A stretch of DNA of 9,179 nucleotides from an uncultured Collinsella sp. (GTDB lineage: Bacteria; Actinomycetota; Coriobacteriia; Coriobacteriales; Coriobacteriaceae). The number at the start of each line of letters is the position of its first letter. Positions within the stretch are counted from its first letter, which is position 1. The notes under the pieces are model-generated. The model did not search any database. It saw nothing but the letters and a program-made list of their open reading frames with translations, and was not told where the DNA came from. Shown piece after piece: positions 1 through 6,138 of the stretch. The translations under genes and the position numbers were made by a program. The stretch spans positions 1-9,179 of the forward strand of contig CAAECT010000117.1 of NCBI GenBank assembly GCA_900754435.1, written 5' to 3'.

Positions 1-1098
1 ACGGCGGCACACCTCGGCACGCGGGTCGCTCAGCGTGTAGACGGCGTGGCCCATACCGTAGATGAGACCCGTGCCGTCGAAGGCCTGCTTGTCGAGAATC
101 TTGCCCAGGTAGGCTGCGACCTCGTCCTCGTCCTCCCAATTGGAGACATGCGCACGGATGTCCTCGTGCATGGACACGACCTTGGCGTTGGCGCCGCCGT
201 GGCGCGGGCCCTTGAGCGAGCCGATAGCCGCGGCGTAGGCGGAATACGGGTCGGTGGCCGAGGAGGACAGCACGCGGCAGGCAAACGTGGAGTTGTTGCC
301 GCCGCCGTGCTCGGCATGCAGCATGAGCATCACGTCGAGCAGCATGGCCTCGTCGCGGGTGAATGCCATGCCGCCGCGCAGCACCTGCAGGATGGTCTCG
401 GCGGTGGAGAGGCCGGGTGTGGGGTGCGGTACATGAACCTCGGAGCCGCGGCGCTTGGCGACCGAGGCCATATGCGCGAAGGCGGCGATGCGGGGGAGAC
501 GGGCGAGCATGGAGATGGCGACGTCGATTTCGTGCTCGGGTGTAATGGCGTCGGGCTCGGCGTCGAAGGCGTAGAGCAGCAGCACGGCGCGCTGAAGCAC
601 ATTCATGATGCTCGACGACACCGTGGTCATGGGGAACTCGCGGACGTATTCGTCGCTCAGGTGCCTAAAAGCACCCAGGCGTCCGCAAAAACCGTCAAGC
701 TCTTCCTTGGTGGGCAGAGAGCCCGTAATGAGCAGATAGGCGACCTCTTCGTAGCCGTAGCGATCCTCGGCCTGGGCGTTGTTGACCAGATCCTCGATGC
801 TGTAGCCACGAAGCGTGAGTTTACCCTGATCGGGCACGACCTTACCGTCGACCTTGTTGTAGCCGTGCACGTCCGAGATGCGGGTAAGACCCGCGACCAC
901 GCCCGAGCCGTCTGCATTGCGCAGGCCGCGTTTGACATTGTGCTCGACAAACAGGTCCTCGTCGTACGGGGCGGTCGGCAGGCCGTGGTAGAGGTTTTCG
1001 CTTTCGGGCGAAATTTGACGGCTCGCCTCGTAATCCAGAACCAGGCGGCTCAGGTGATCGTCGAAGCGGTAGTAGATTTTCTTGGCGTCGTAGGCCAT
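1..1098 (-). CDS. gltA: Citrate synthase, 3' end outside the window
   Basis: Citrate synthase condenses acetyl-CoA and oxaloacetate to citrate in the cytoplasm. The first 366 residues are present and the C-terminus is cut by the window edge. Family landmarks are visible in the expected order: LRGYSIEDL near residues 96-104, the active-site segment LHAEHGGGNNSTF at 260-272, GPRHGGAN at 297-304 with the substrate-binding His at 300, and GMGHAVYTLSDPR at 348-360 (the citrate synthase signature, His 351). The last catalytic Asp would lie at or beyond the cut edge. The ATG at 1098 was chosen because AGGAG lies about 7 bases upstream. The gene follows the ACT-domain gene after 77 bp on the same strand, so the two are probably cotranscribed. 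A 2-methylcitrate synthase cannot be excluded, since the two enzymes share these motifs, but the housekeeping role is more likely. Confidence 0.95.
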   Translation of the reverse strand, partial: MAYDAKKIYYRFDDHLSRLVLDYEASRQISPESENLYHGLPTAPYDEDLFVEHNVKRGLRNADGSGVVAGLTRISDVHGYNKVDGKVVPDQGKLTLRGYSIEDLVNNAQAEDRYGYEEVAYLLITGSLPTKEELDGFCGRLGAFRHLSDEYVREFPMTTVSSSIMNVLQRAVLLLYAFDAEPDAITPEHEIDVAISMLARLPRIAAFAHMASVAKRRGSEVHVPHPTPGLSTAETILQVLRGGMAFTRDEAMLLDVMLMLHAEHGGGNNSTFACRVLSSSATDPYSAYAAAIGSLKGPRHGGANAKVVSMHEDIRAHVSNWEDEDEVAAYLGKILDKQAFDGTGLIYGMGHAVYTLSDPRAEVCRR

Positions 1099-1175
1099 GC
1101 GCGCTCCTCTCCGGGCCGCTTTGGGGCCGCGCGCTTGGACGATATGACGTCAAGCTGCCCCGAGCGGCTTGTTCG

Positions 1176-1463
1176 CTACAGGCGGTACATAAAGTTAAAG
1201 ACGTCCTCGCGCTGAATGGACACGTTGACGCCCGAAAGCTCGCCGGCCTCGGCCAGCGCCTTCTGCAGCTCGGCGAAGTCGAGCTTGGACTCGGCGGTGT
1301 CGGCCAGCATGGTCATGGTGAAGATGTCCTCGATAATGGACTGCGTGATGTCGCGGATGTCGACGTTGGCCTCGCCCAGAACACGGGTGACGCCGGCGAC
1401 GATACCGGGGCGGTTCTTGCCAAGGACGGTGATGACGATGCGGGAGGAGGAGATCTCGGCCAT
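1176..1463 (-). CDS. Small ACT-domain protein (UPF0237 type)
   Basis: A 95-residue protein that consists of a single ACT domain with no enzyme attached. The N-terminus has the beta-strand/turn pattern of the fold: RIVITVLGKNRPGIVAGVTR (8-27), where the GKNRPGIVA turn is the usual ligand-binding loop, then EANVDIRDITQSI (31-43) and FTMTMLADT (48-56). The length fits the stand-alone ACT family (about 90 residues), whose members resemble the regulatory half of GcvR and are thought to sense amino acids or another small ligand. The ligand is not known from sequence. The start ATG at 1463 has a modest ribosome site (AAAGGG) just upstream. The gene is the first of a probable two-gene unit with citrate synthase, which hints at a role in adjusting carbon flow, but that is inference. 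Confidence 0.9.
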   Translation of the reverse strand: MAEISSSRIVITVLGKNRPGIVAGVTRVLGEANVDIRDITQSIIEDIFTMTMLADTAESKLDFAELQKALAEAGELSGVNVSIQREDVFNFMYRL

Positions 1464-1509
1464 GGGAAACCCTTTCGCGTGTTGGCGGCGCGCGGCGGCG
1501 CTCCGCTAC

Positions 1510-1532
1510 GGTACAGTGTTCATCATTGTACC
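1510..1532 (-). promoter_or_regulatory. Probable promoter and operator of the ACT-domain/citrate synthase unit
   Basis: On the minus strand a good -10 box, TACAAT, occupies 1530-1525, about 60 bases ahead of the ACT-domain start codon. No convincing -35 box is seen at 16-18 bp spacing. The -10 box lies inside a perfect interrupted palindrome: GGTACA (1510-1515), 11 bases, TGTACC (1527-1532). A palindrome covering the -10 is the usual geometry for a repressor operator. The regulator is not identifiable from this window. Confidence 0.45.
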
Positions 1533-1696
1533 TGTCTGGCGCAAAAAAGGCGCGCTCGCTGCGGCGTTACATGCCTGCAACATGAGCGTAAGGGGGAAGG
1601 CCGCACGGGGAAGAGCCGTCTGGCGCGTGTCCGGCTCGTGTTGGGTTGATTTCCGATCTCAGCCGAACACATTGAGCGGACAGGCCGTTCCCGCAG

Positions 1697-1791
1697 TCAG
1701 CCGAACGCCTCCGACGGCTGATTCCGAACTGGAAGCGGAGGGCATCCCCGCCCTTCGGTAGGGGATACCGCTCCGCGGCGCATGCCGCGGG
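1697..1791. repeat. Cluster of three inverted repeats
   Basis: Three stem-loops sit side by side. First, TCAGCCG (1697-1703) pairs with CGGCTGA (1715-1721). Second, AGCGG plus ATCCCC (1734-1738 and 1744-1749) pairs with GGGGAT plus CCGCT (1761-1766 and 1768-1772) around a loop that contains a C-TTCG-G tetraloop sequence. Third, TCCGCGGC (1772-1779) pairs with GCCGCGGG (1784-1791), with one G-T wobble. The last two share base 1772, so they would fold as alternatives or with a trimmed end. None is followed by a T-run on either strand, so they do not look like ordinary intrinsic terminators. They could be an intergenic repeat, a processed 3' structure for the integrase transcript, or part of an old attachment region. 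Confidence 0.5.
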
Positions 1792-1858
1792 CGGCGCCCC
1801 TATCGGACCACCGTGACCTCAGTTGGGATGGGCCCAGCACTGCCGCGTACTCGGTGAG

Positions 1859-2584
1859 CTAGAGCCAACTGTTCGTCTTCACGTCGCGTATGGCGATATT
1901 TCGGTCGTCCGGCTCGGTGATGCCGTAGCCGAACGCCTGGAGCGTCTCGATGGACTCCTGGATCCTCTGTTGGAACATGGGACCCGGATCGACCCTCGGC
2001 CCGAGGTGCCCGCGCCAAAGGCACGGCGTGGCGCGCAGCATGTTATGGATTTTGGAGATGGGCTCGATGTCGGCGTAGACGTTGAGCGTCGCCATGGCGT
2101 CCTTGTGGCCGAGGATCGATTGGAGCGCCTTGATATCGCCGCCTTGGCGGATCCACTGCGTTGCGAACGTGTGGCGAAGGCCGTGGAACGTGATCAGCTC
2201 GTCGTTGGTGCCCATGAGGCCGTTGGTCTCCGAGAACGTCTTGAACGCCCTGCGGATATAGCTTGTCGTCGCGAAGGTCGCGCCCGGCTCCGACAGGATG
2301 TAGCAGTCCCCGATCTCGACCGCCCCGGTAAGGCCGCGCAAGCGCAGCTTTCCGCAGTCGATCTCGTGGGTCTCCTTCAGGAAGGGGAGTAGGCCGACCG
2401 GGTCGATGGGGATACCCCTGGCGTCATGGGTCTTGGTGTCCTTGATGAACGAACCCATTCCCTTCGCGTACGCCACCGAGTGTCTGATCGAGATCAGGCC
2501 CGTCTCGAAATCCACATCGCACCACCGAAGGCCGCAGACCTCGCCGATTCGCATCCCCGTGTGCAGGGCGAGTACGACCGCCCT
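1859..2584 (-). pseudogene. Truncated tyrosine recombinase (phage/ICE-type integrase), N-terminal half missing
   Basis: The catalytic domain of a tyrosine recombinase is complete. Counting from the internal Met at 2554, it shows TGMRIGEVCGLRW (catalytic Arg 2), KTHDARGIPI (Lys 41), HGLRHTFATQW (His 124, Arg 127), LGHKD (His 150) and LNVYAD (nucleophile Tyr 160, codon 2077-2075). The arm-binding and core-binding domains, usually about 150-200 residues before the first catalytic Arg, are absent. In frame upstream there are only ten more codons before the TAG stop of the HTH gene at 2585-2587, and those codons (RAVVLALHTG) still look like integrase sequence. There is no ribosome site before the internal Met. 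It cannot bind core DNA as a normal integrase would, so it is called a remnant. The roughly 70 residues after the Tyr are longer than usual. It marks past integration of a mobile element at this spot. Confidence 0.85.
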
Positions 2585-2836
2585 CTAATCCTCGGCGGAC
2601 CAATCGAGTCCGAACTCCTTTCGGGCATCCTCTTCGCTCATGACTTCGAGAAGGTCTCCGGGTTGGCAACGAAGGGCGAGGCATAGCTGCTCGAGTGTGT
2701 TGAAGCGAATGCCGCGAATATGCCCTTTTTTAATACGGGACAGGTTCACGGGCGTGGTTCCAATCCTTTCGGCAAGTTCGTTCGAGGAAATCTTTCGCTC
2801 GGCCATGATCTTGTCGAGGCGAACAATTACGGGCAT
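2585..2836 (-). CDS. Small HTH transcriptional regulator (XRE/Cro family, YozG-like)
   Basis: An 83-residue DNA-binding protein that is almost entirely one Cro/CI-type helix-turn-helix domain. The order is LDKIMAERKISSNELAERIG (7-26), then the recognition helix TTPVNLSRIKKG (27-38), then RFNTLEQLCLALRCQPGDLLE (44-64). This is the pattern of the YozG group of small regulators found beside DUF2975 membrane proteins. A short acidic tail (65-83) follows. The ATG at 2836 is preceded by TAAGGA, where the TAA is the stop codon of the DUF2975 gene, so the two genes are 9 bp apart and translationally close. It most likely regulates its own divergent promoter region at 3359-3478. The target and the inducing signal are unknown. 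Its stop codon directly abuts the integrase remnant. Confidence 0.9.
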   Translation of the reverse strand: MPVIVRLDKIMAERKISSNELAERIGTTPVNLSRIKKGHIRGIRFNTLEQLCLALRCQPGDLLEVMSEEDARKEFGLDWSAED

Positions 2837-2845
2837 GGCGTTTCC

Positions 2846-3358
2846 TTACGCAATCTCGTCGGAGTCGAGGTACAGCTCTCGGGCGTACAAGAAGAGCTGG
2901 GAAAGCATGAACAGGACGATGCCGAGAACCAGAGAGGTCCAATCGAATGATGAAGCGATCTCTTGGGCGCCGACGGCCCCCTCGCCGCCAAACATCGAAA
3001 CGGAGGTTTTGAGTGAGCCGGCGTAGAGGCTGGTGGCAGCTTGAACAACGAAGAGAATGCCGAGCACCTTCAAGCATGTCGCAGACCCTTTCTTGAAGGG
3101 GTCTCCGCTCTTGATCGTCCACACGAGAACGGCGCTGAGGATGGTCGTAGCGATACCGATGACGGCAGGGACCAATGTCGAGATCGCAAGGGCTGGATAC
3201 GCGGGGGAGTCTGCAATTACAGGGTTGTCGAGCACTTCGATTGCTGGCTTTAAGGAGAACGCCACTTGTGCGATGGCGGTGGCGCAAAGGGTCGCAGAGG
3301 CTATCGCACATGCGATGCGGAAGGAATGAAGCCGGGGAGTGCGATTGTCGGAACTCAT
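2846..3358 (-). CDS. DUF2975-family four-helix membrane protein
   Basis: A 170-residue integral membrane protein with four hydrophobic segments at about 14-35, 58-82, 96-115 and 140-160. Between the second and third is a cytoplasmic loop SGDPFKKGSATCLK (84-97). That loop and the ending LYARELYLDSDEIA resemble DUF2975 proteins, a family of unknown biochemical function routinely encoded just before a YozG-like HTH gene, as here. The ATG at 3358 has a strong ribosome site, GGAGG (complement of 3364-3368), 6 bases away. The pair diverges from the secreted-peptide gene. By analogy with other membrane protein plus small regulator pairs, it may sense membrane stress or protect the producing cell, but this is inference. 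Confidence 0.85.
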   Translation of the reverse strand: MSSDNRTPRLHSFRIACAIASATLCATAIAQVAFSLKPAIEVLDNPVIADSPAYPALAISTLVPAVIGIATTILSAVLVWTIKSGDPFKKGSATCLKVLGILFVVQAATSLYAGSLKTSVSMFGGEGAVGAQEIASSFDWTSLVLGIVLFMLSQLFLYARELYLDSDEIA

Positions 3359-3478
3359 AATAACCTCCGAAGAATTTAAAAAACTCAGGTTACTTTTTAA
3401 CAGTTTATGTTAAATTGACTTTGCCGGCAAGTAATCACAGCATGCTGCAACCGAAACCCCTCTAGATTGGAGAGGATT
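3359..3478. promoter_or_regulatory. Divergent control region with three palindromes
   Basis: This AT-rich stretch separates the DUF2975/HTH pair from the secreted-peptide gene. It holds TTTAACA-N5-TGTTAAA (3396-3414), the perfect 10-base palindrome TTGCCGGCAA (3421-3430) and the perfect palindrome CAGCATGCTG (3438-3447). The centres of the last two are 17 bp apart. A minus-strand promoter can be read as TTGCCG (3430-3425), 17 bp, TAAACT (3407-3402), so two of the palindromes cover its -35 and -10. On the plus strand TTGACT at 3415-3420 is a candidate -35, but no good -10 follows. The layout suits control of both directions by the neighbouring HTH protein. Promoter calls are tentative; the palindromes are certain. 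Confidence 0.55.
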
Positions 3479-3844
3479 ATGTTCAGTACTGTTAAGTCGT
3501 GTAAGCTCTTGGTTTTCCTCGGCCTCGCTCTTTGTCTGTTGCTGCCGGGAGCCCCCGCTTTTGCGGATACCCCGATGCCTCCTTCCCAGGAGAGCAGCCA
3601 GTGTGCCCTCGTTGAGCCCCTCGGGTATACGGACGACGTCGTCGATACCTACTGGAGCTACAGCTGTCCTCGCGGCGTAAGCGGGCACAGCATCTCGATG
3701 TTCAACATCTCTTACAAGACGATCTCCTACCGAAATGGCTATCGCCGATCCGCGCATCATAGGGAATCCCGCCTCGCTGCAATGTGCTCCTGTGGTGTTC
3801 TTGGCACAACTGATAAATGGCAATTTGTCTATAGCACCTACTAG
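3479..3844 (+). CDS. Secreted small peptide precursor, bacteriocin-like (possibly lactococcin 972-like)
   Basis: A 121-residue precursor with a classical Sec signal peptide: basic start (Lys 6, Lys 9), hydrophobic core LLVFLGLALCLLLPG (10-24), and an A-F-A cleavage site at 27-29 giving a mature peptide of about 92 residues from Asp 30. The mature part has four cysteines (42, 63, 103, 105), enough for two disulfides. It also has many Tyr/Trp/His/Ser residues, including TYWSYSC (57-63), GHSIS (69-73), SYRNGYRRSAHH (83-94), and ends VYSTY. The signal peptide, size, HS motif and aromatic C-terminus recall the lactococcin 972 family, but the match is loose and by eye. The ATG at 3479 is preferred over an in-frame TTG at 3467 because the ribosome site GGAGAGG (3469-3475) lies between them. 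It is the first gene of a unit with the permease and ATPase downstream. Confidence 0.75.
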   Translation: MFSTVKSCKLLVFLGLALCLLLPGAPAFADTPMPPSQESSQCALVEPLGYTDDVVDTYWSYSCPRGVSGHSISMFNISYKTISYRNGYRRSAHHRESRLAAMCSCGVLGTTDKWQFVYSTY

Positions 3845-3854
3845 ATGCGAGGAA

Positions 3855-3877
3855 GGGCCGAGCATTTTGTTCGGCCC
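3855..3877 (+). terminator. Hairpin after the peptide gene, probable partial terminator
   Basis: A 9-bp stem, GGGCCGAGC pairing with GTTCGGCCC (one G-T wobble), encloses the loop ATTTT, starting 10 bases after the peptide stop codon. The following bases (CTCTGTTCC) are only weakly T-rich, so termination would be incomplete. Placed between a small peptide gene and its transporter genes, it could give more peptide message than transporter message or stabilise the 3' end of the peptide message, an arrangement common in bacteriocin operons. Confidence 0.55.
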
Positions 3878-3910
3878 CTCTGTTCCGACTGGATGAGGTT
3901 AAGGTTGGCG

Positions 3911-6133
3911 ATGAATATGCTCAAGATCTCGAAGGCAATCTTTAGGTCGCTTCTCTCCTCCAGGTCGCTCTGTGTTGCCGTTGTTGCGTTGATGGTTCTT
4001 TGTGCTTTGCCCGTCTTCAGGAGCGCGGCTGGCATCGACGGACGGGTTGAATACCTCGAGTCGGGAATAACCCGTGTTGAGCAGGAATTGTCAGCATCCT
4101 ATGCGGATGCGCTTGTGAATGCGGGGGAGGAGGGCGTCTATACCTCTTCATCAAGCATGCCCGCGCTTCTGTACCCTCTTGCCGCGGGGCGTCTTGTCTT
4201 GGCGCCGCTCTCTCCCCTACTTCCGTTTCTGCAGGTATCGGATGGAGCGTACTCCTTTTATGACGGATCGAAGGAGTACTTGCTATGGGCCGCAACGGCC
4301 GTTGCCGTCTCGTTCCTTGCCGCGCGTCTTAACAAACGTGAAAAACTCATCATCCAGGCACCGATGGGTGAGCTGGGCAGGCTTGTTGCATCGAGCGTAT
4401 GGGCGAGTGTTTTTGCGATGCTTGCCGTCTTCGCCGTCAATCTTCCAGGGATAATCGCCGCACTTGTGAAGAATGGCCCGGGCTCGCTGTTCTATCCGAT
4501 AGGCTACGTTCAATATGCGACTCCGGTTATCAAACCGGCTTGGCTGGTGTTCGCACAGACGGCCATCTTGCAATTCTTGGTGGCGGCGTTCATCTCGCTC
4601 GTCGTTCACCTTGCCGTGAAGATTGCCAATAACCCTACGCTTGGAATCGTGTTCGTATGTGCCCTGATGGGGGCGACGATGGTTCCCGGGTATTACGGAA
4701 GATCCATCGCTTTACGTGGGTTCGCCCTGTTGAATCCCCTTACGTATGCGAACACTGAGTTGACCGTCGGCGCCTATAGCCCGTACCCGACAACGCAGAT
4801 AGTGAATCTGCCTGGACTTTGCTTCGAGCGTGGCGCGATTACCCTCGTATGCGCAATCGGGATCGAGGTGCTGGCAATTAGCCTGCTTTGCGTTGCTGGA
4901 AAGAGCGGCTGCGCGCGCCCGATGTCCCCGATTTGTCTTGAGAGAGGTTCCTTCACCGCATCGAGAACGACAGCCCGTTCGAGCGCTTGTGCCTCCGCCG
5001 TTGCATGCGTAAGAACGATGGGGGAGCTGCTCCTGCATTCTCCTGCCCTCGCCGTATGCGCGATTGCAATGTCGACGGCGATGCTGGCCCCGGCTCTGGT
5101 CGAGGTGTTTCCTGACGCTGGTGACGTTTCCGCTGTTCGGTATAGGGATGGGGAGCTCCGTTCAATAGATCGGTATCTAGAGCAGGACGCTGCGAATATG
5201 GACGTCGAGGGCAAAGCGGCCCTGGAAGGCATGCGAGATGCTCTTTCGGGTTTCGTGTACGCGCCCACGCCTGCGGAGGGGTTTCGAAGCCTTGCGACGT
5301 ACGAGCGCGCTCGAGGCGAGCTGGGCGCGGCAGATGCGACCCTCCTGCAATCGATCGGAATCGAGCCGGAGACTCCTTCTCGTGCGGAGGCGCGCGCCCG
5401 CCTGCTCGAGTCGATCGCGAGCTTGCCAGATCCCAAGGTTTACGAGTTAAGTACGAAGATGCCCCCGTTAATCCTTCTTTCGTATCTCCAGGCAGCGCTT
5501 CCTTCCTTGTTTTGGCTGTTGCCCGTGGTTGTCGCATCGCTTGCGTGCATCCACCTGCAGTGTCGTTCCCTTCTGGTTCTCCAAGTCCCCGCAACAGCGC
5601 ATATGCGTTTTCTGACGGCCGTTGCGTTGTCTCTCCTGCTTGGCTTGGCACTGCTTTTGGTGTCGATGGTTCCCGCTGCGGTTGTGTCCGTGATTAAGAA
5701 CGGCGCGGGTGGATTGGAGTATCCCGTCGCTCTCATTCGAGCGGGGGCTCCGACAACGTCTACGGTGGAGGAGGCGGTGTTACGTAGCATTCCGTTGCTG
5801 GTCATGGCATACGGCGTGATTTCCGTCGTCGCTGCGTTGACAGCAGCGATTAGCCGCAGCCCCGTTGTCACCGGAGTGGTTTGCGCGGTTCTCTTGGTGT
5901 TGGGTTCGTTGAGCGCTCATGTTGAAAGCGTGGGCATGGGCGTCGCGCTGCTGGCTCCATTCGCCTCGTTTGATCCCGCTTCCCAGGTGGGGACGATTGG
6001 GTTCCTTGGGCGAGGGACGAACGCGATGCCTTTTGGAGAGGTCGTCGGCGCATCGGGCGCTCTGCTGGTGGTCTTGGGCGCCGTATCTCCGTTGATGGTG
6101 CGCCTGAGTGTTCCAAAGATCGAAAGGGGATGA
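3911..6133 (+). CDS. Tandem double ABC transporter permease
   Basis: A 740-residue membrane protein built from two permease modules in one chain. Each module has an N-terminal membrane helix (about 19-40 and 374-398), a large extracytoplasmic region (about 39-123 and 399-518), then further helices (about 124-138, 156-183, 209-236, 241-258, 308-330 in module 1; 528-553, 565-593, 621-646, 650-668, 709-730 in module 2). The modules share a motif after the third helix: KNGPGSLFYPIGYV (187-200) and KNGAGGLEYPVALI (596-609). A Ser/Ala/Cys-rich linker (about 331-373) joins them. It should form a complete membrane pore that works with the ATPase encoded next, with which it shares 4 bp at most. The ATG at 3911 was chosen over an in-frame ATG at 3845 because AAGG lies 6 bases upstream and because the earlier start would put the hairpin at 3855-3877 inside the gene. 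The substrate is unknown; immunity or extrusion of the neighbouring peptide is a reasonable guess. Confidence 0.8.
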   Translation: MNMLKISKAIFRSLLSSRSLCVAVVALMVLCALPVFRSAAGIDGRVEYLESGITRVEQELSASYADALVNAGEEGVYTSSSSMPALLYPLAAGRLVLAPLSPLLPFLQVSDGAYSFYDGSKEYLLWAATAVAVSFLAARLNKREKLIIQAPMGELGRLVASSVWASVFAMLAVFAVNLPGIIAALVKNGPGSLFYPIGYVQYATPVIKPAWLVFAQTAILQFLVAAFISLVVHLAVKIANNPTLGIVFVCALMGATMVPGYYGRSIALRGFALLNPLTYANTELTVGAYSPYPTTQIVNLPGLCFERGAITLVCAIGIEVLAISLLCVAGKSGCARPMSPICLERGSFTASRTTARSSACASAVACVRTMGELLLHSPALAVCAIAMSTAMLAPALVEVFPDAGDVSAVRYRDGELRSIDRYLEQDAANMDVEGKAALEGMRDALSGFVYAPTPAEGFRSLATYERARGELGAADATLLQSIGIEPETPSRAEARARLLESIASLPDPKVYELSTKMPPLILLSYLQAALPSLFWLLPVVVASLACIHLQCRSLLVLQVPATAHMRFLTAVALSLLLGLALLLVSMVPAAVVSVIKNGAGGLEYPVALIRAGAPTTSTVEEAVLRSIPLLVMAYGVISVVAALTAAISRSPVVTGVVCAVLLVLGSLSAHVESVGMGVALLAPFASFDPASQVGTIGFLGRGTNAMPFGEVVGASGALLVVLGAVSPLMVRLSVPKIERG

Positions 6134-6138
6134 TCTCG

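Larger units (their letters stand above)
1464..1858. other. Gene-free stretch between the ACT gene and the integrase remnant
   Basis: This stretch of about 395 bases holds the promoter/operator region at its left end (1510-1532) and a group of hairpins at its right end (1697-1791). It also has a 10-base direct repeat, TCAGCCGAAC, at 1659-1668 and 1697-1706. I see no tRNA, no credible coding frame and no clear attachment core. Open frames on the plus strand here read antisense to the flanking genes and lack homology that I recognise. Confidence 0.6.

Noticed and set aside
46..1215. Long plus-strand open frame (389 codons)
   Set aside because: It is antisense to citrate synthase and the end of the ACT gene, which have clear family motifs; its Gly/Val/His-rich translation is typical of a GC-rich shadow frame.
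1216..1761. Plus-strand open frame over the ACT gene and the hairpin stretch
   Set aside because: Antisense to the ACT-domain gene and running into the hairpin cluster; no recognisable domain.
1464..1858. Possible tRNA gene as attachment site for the integrase
   Set aside because: No cloverleaf or TTC-arm-like sequence was found in the gap.
1823..2392. Plus-strand open frame of 189 codons
   Set aside because: Exact antisense of the integrase remnant, whose catalytic residues are all identifiable.
1859..2554. Functional short recombinase starting at the internal Met (2554)
   Set aside because: No ribosome site precedes it, and in-frame integrase-like codons continue upstream of this Met, showing a lost N-terminus.
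2730..3311. Minus-strand open frame of 193 codons overlapping the HTH and DUF2975 genes
   Set aside because: Arg/Cys/His-rich out-of-frame translation; the HTH and DUF2975 frames have proper ribosome sites and domain patterns.
3467..3478. In-frame TTG start for the first peptide
   Set aside because: The ribosome site GGAGAGG lies downstream of this TTG and fits the ATG at 3479.
3845..3910. Earlier start codon for the double permease at 3845
   Set aside because: It immediately follows the peptide stop with no suitable ribosome site and would run through the 3855-3877 hairpin; the extra 22 residues are polar and unlike a permease N-terminus.
4774..5651. Minus-strand open frames of 220 and 232 codons
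   Set aside because: Antisense to the double permease; Ser/Arg/Pro-rich without any recognisable domain.
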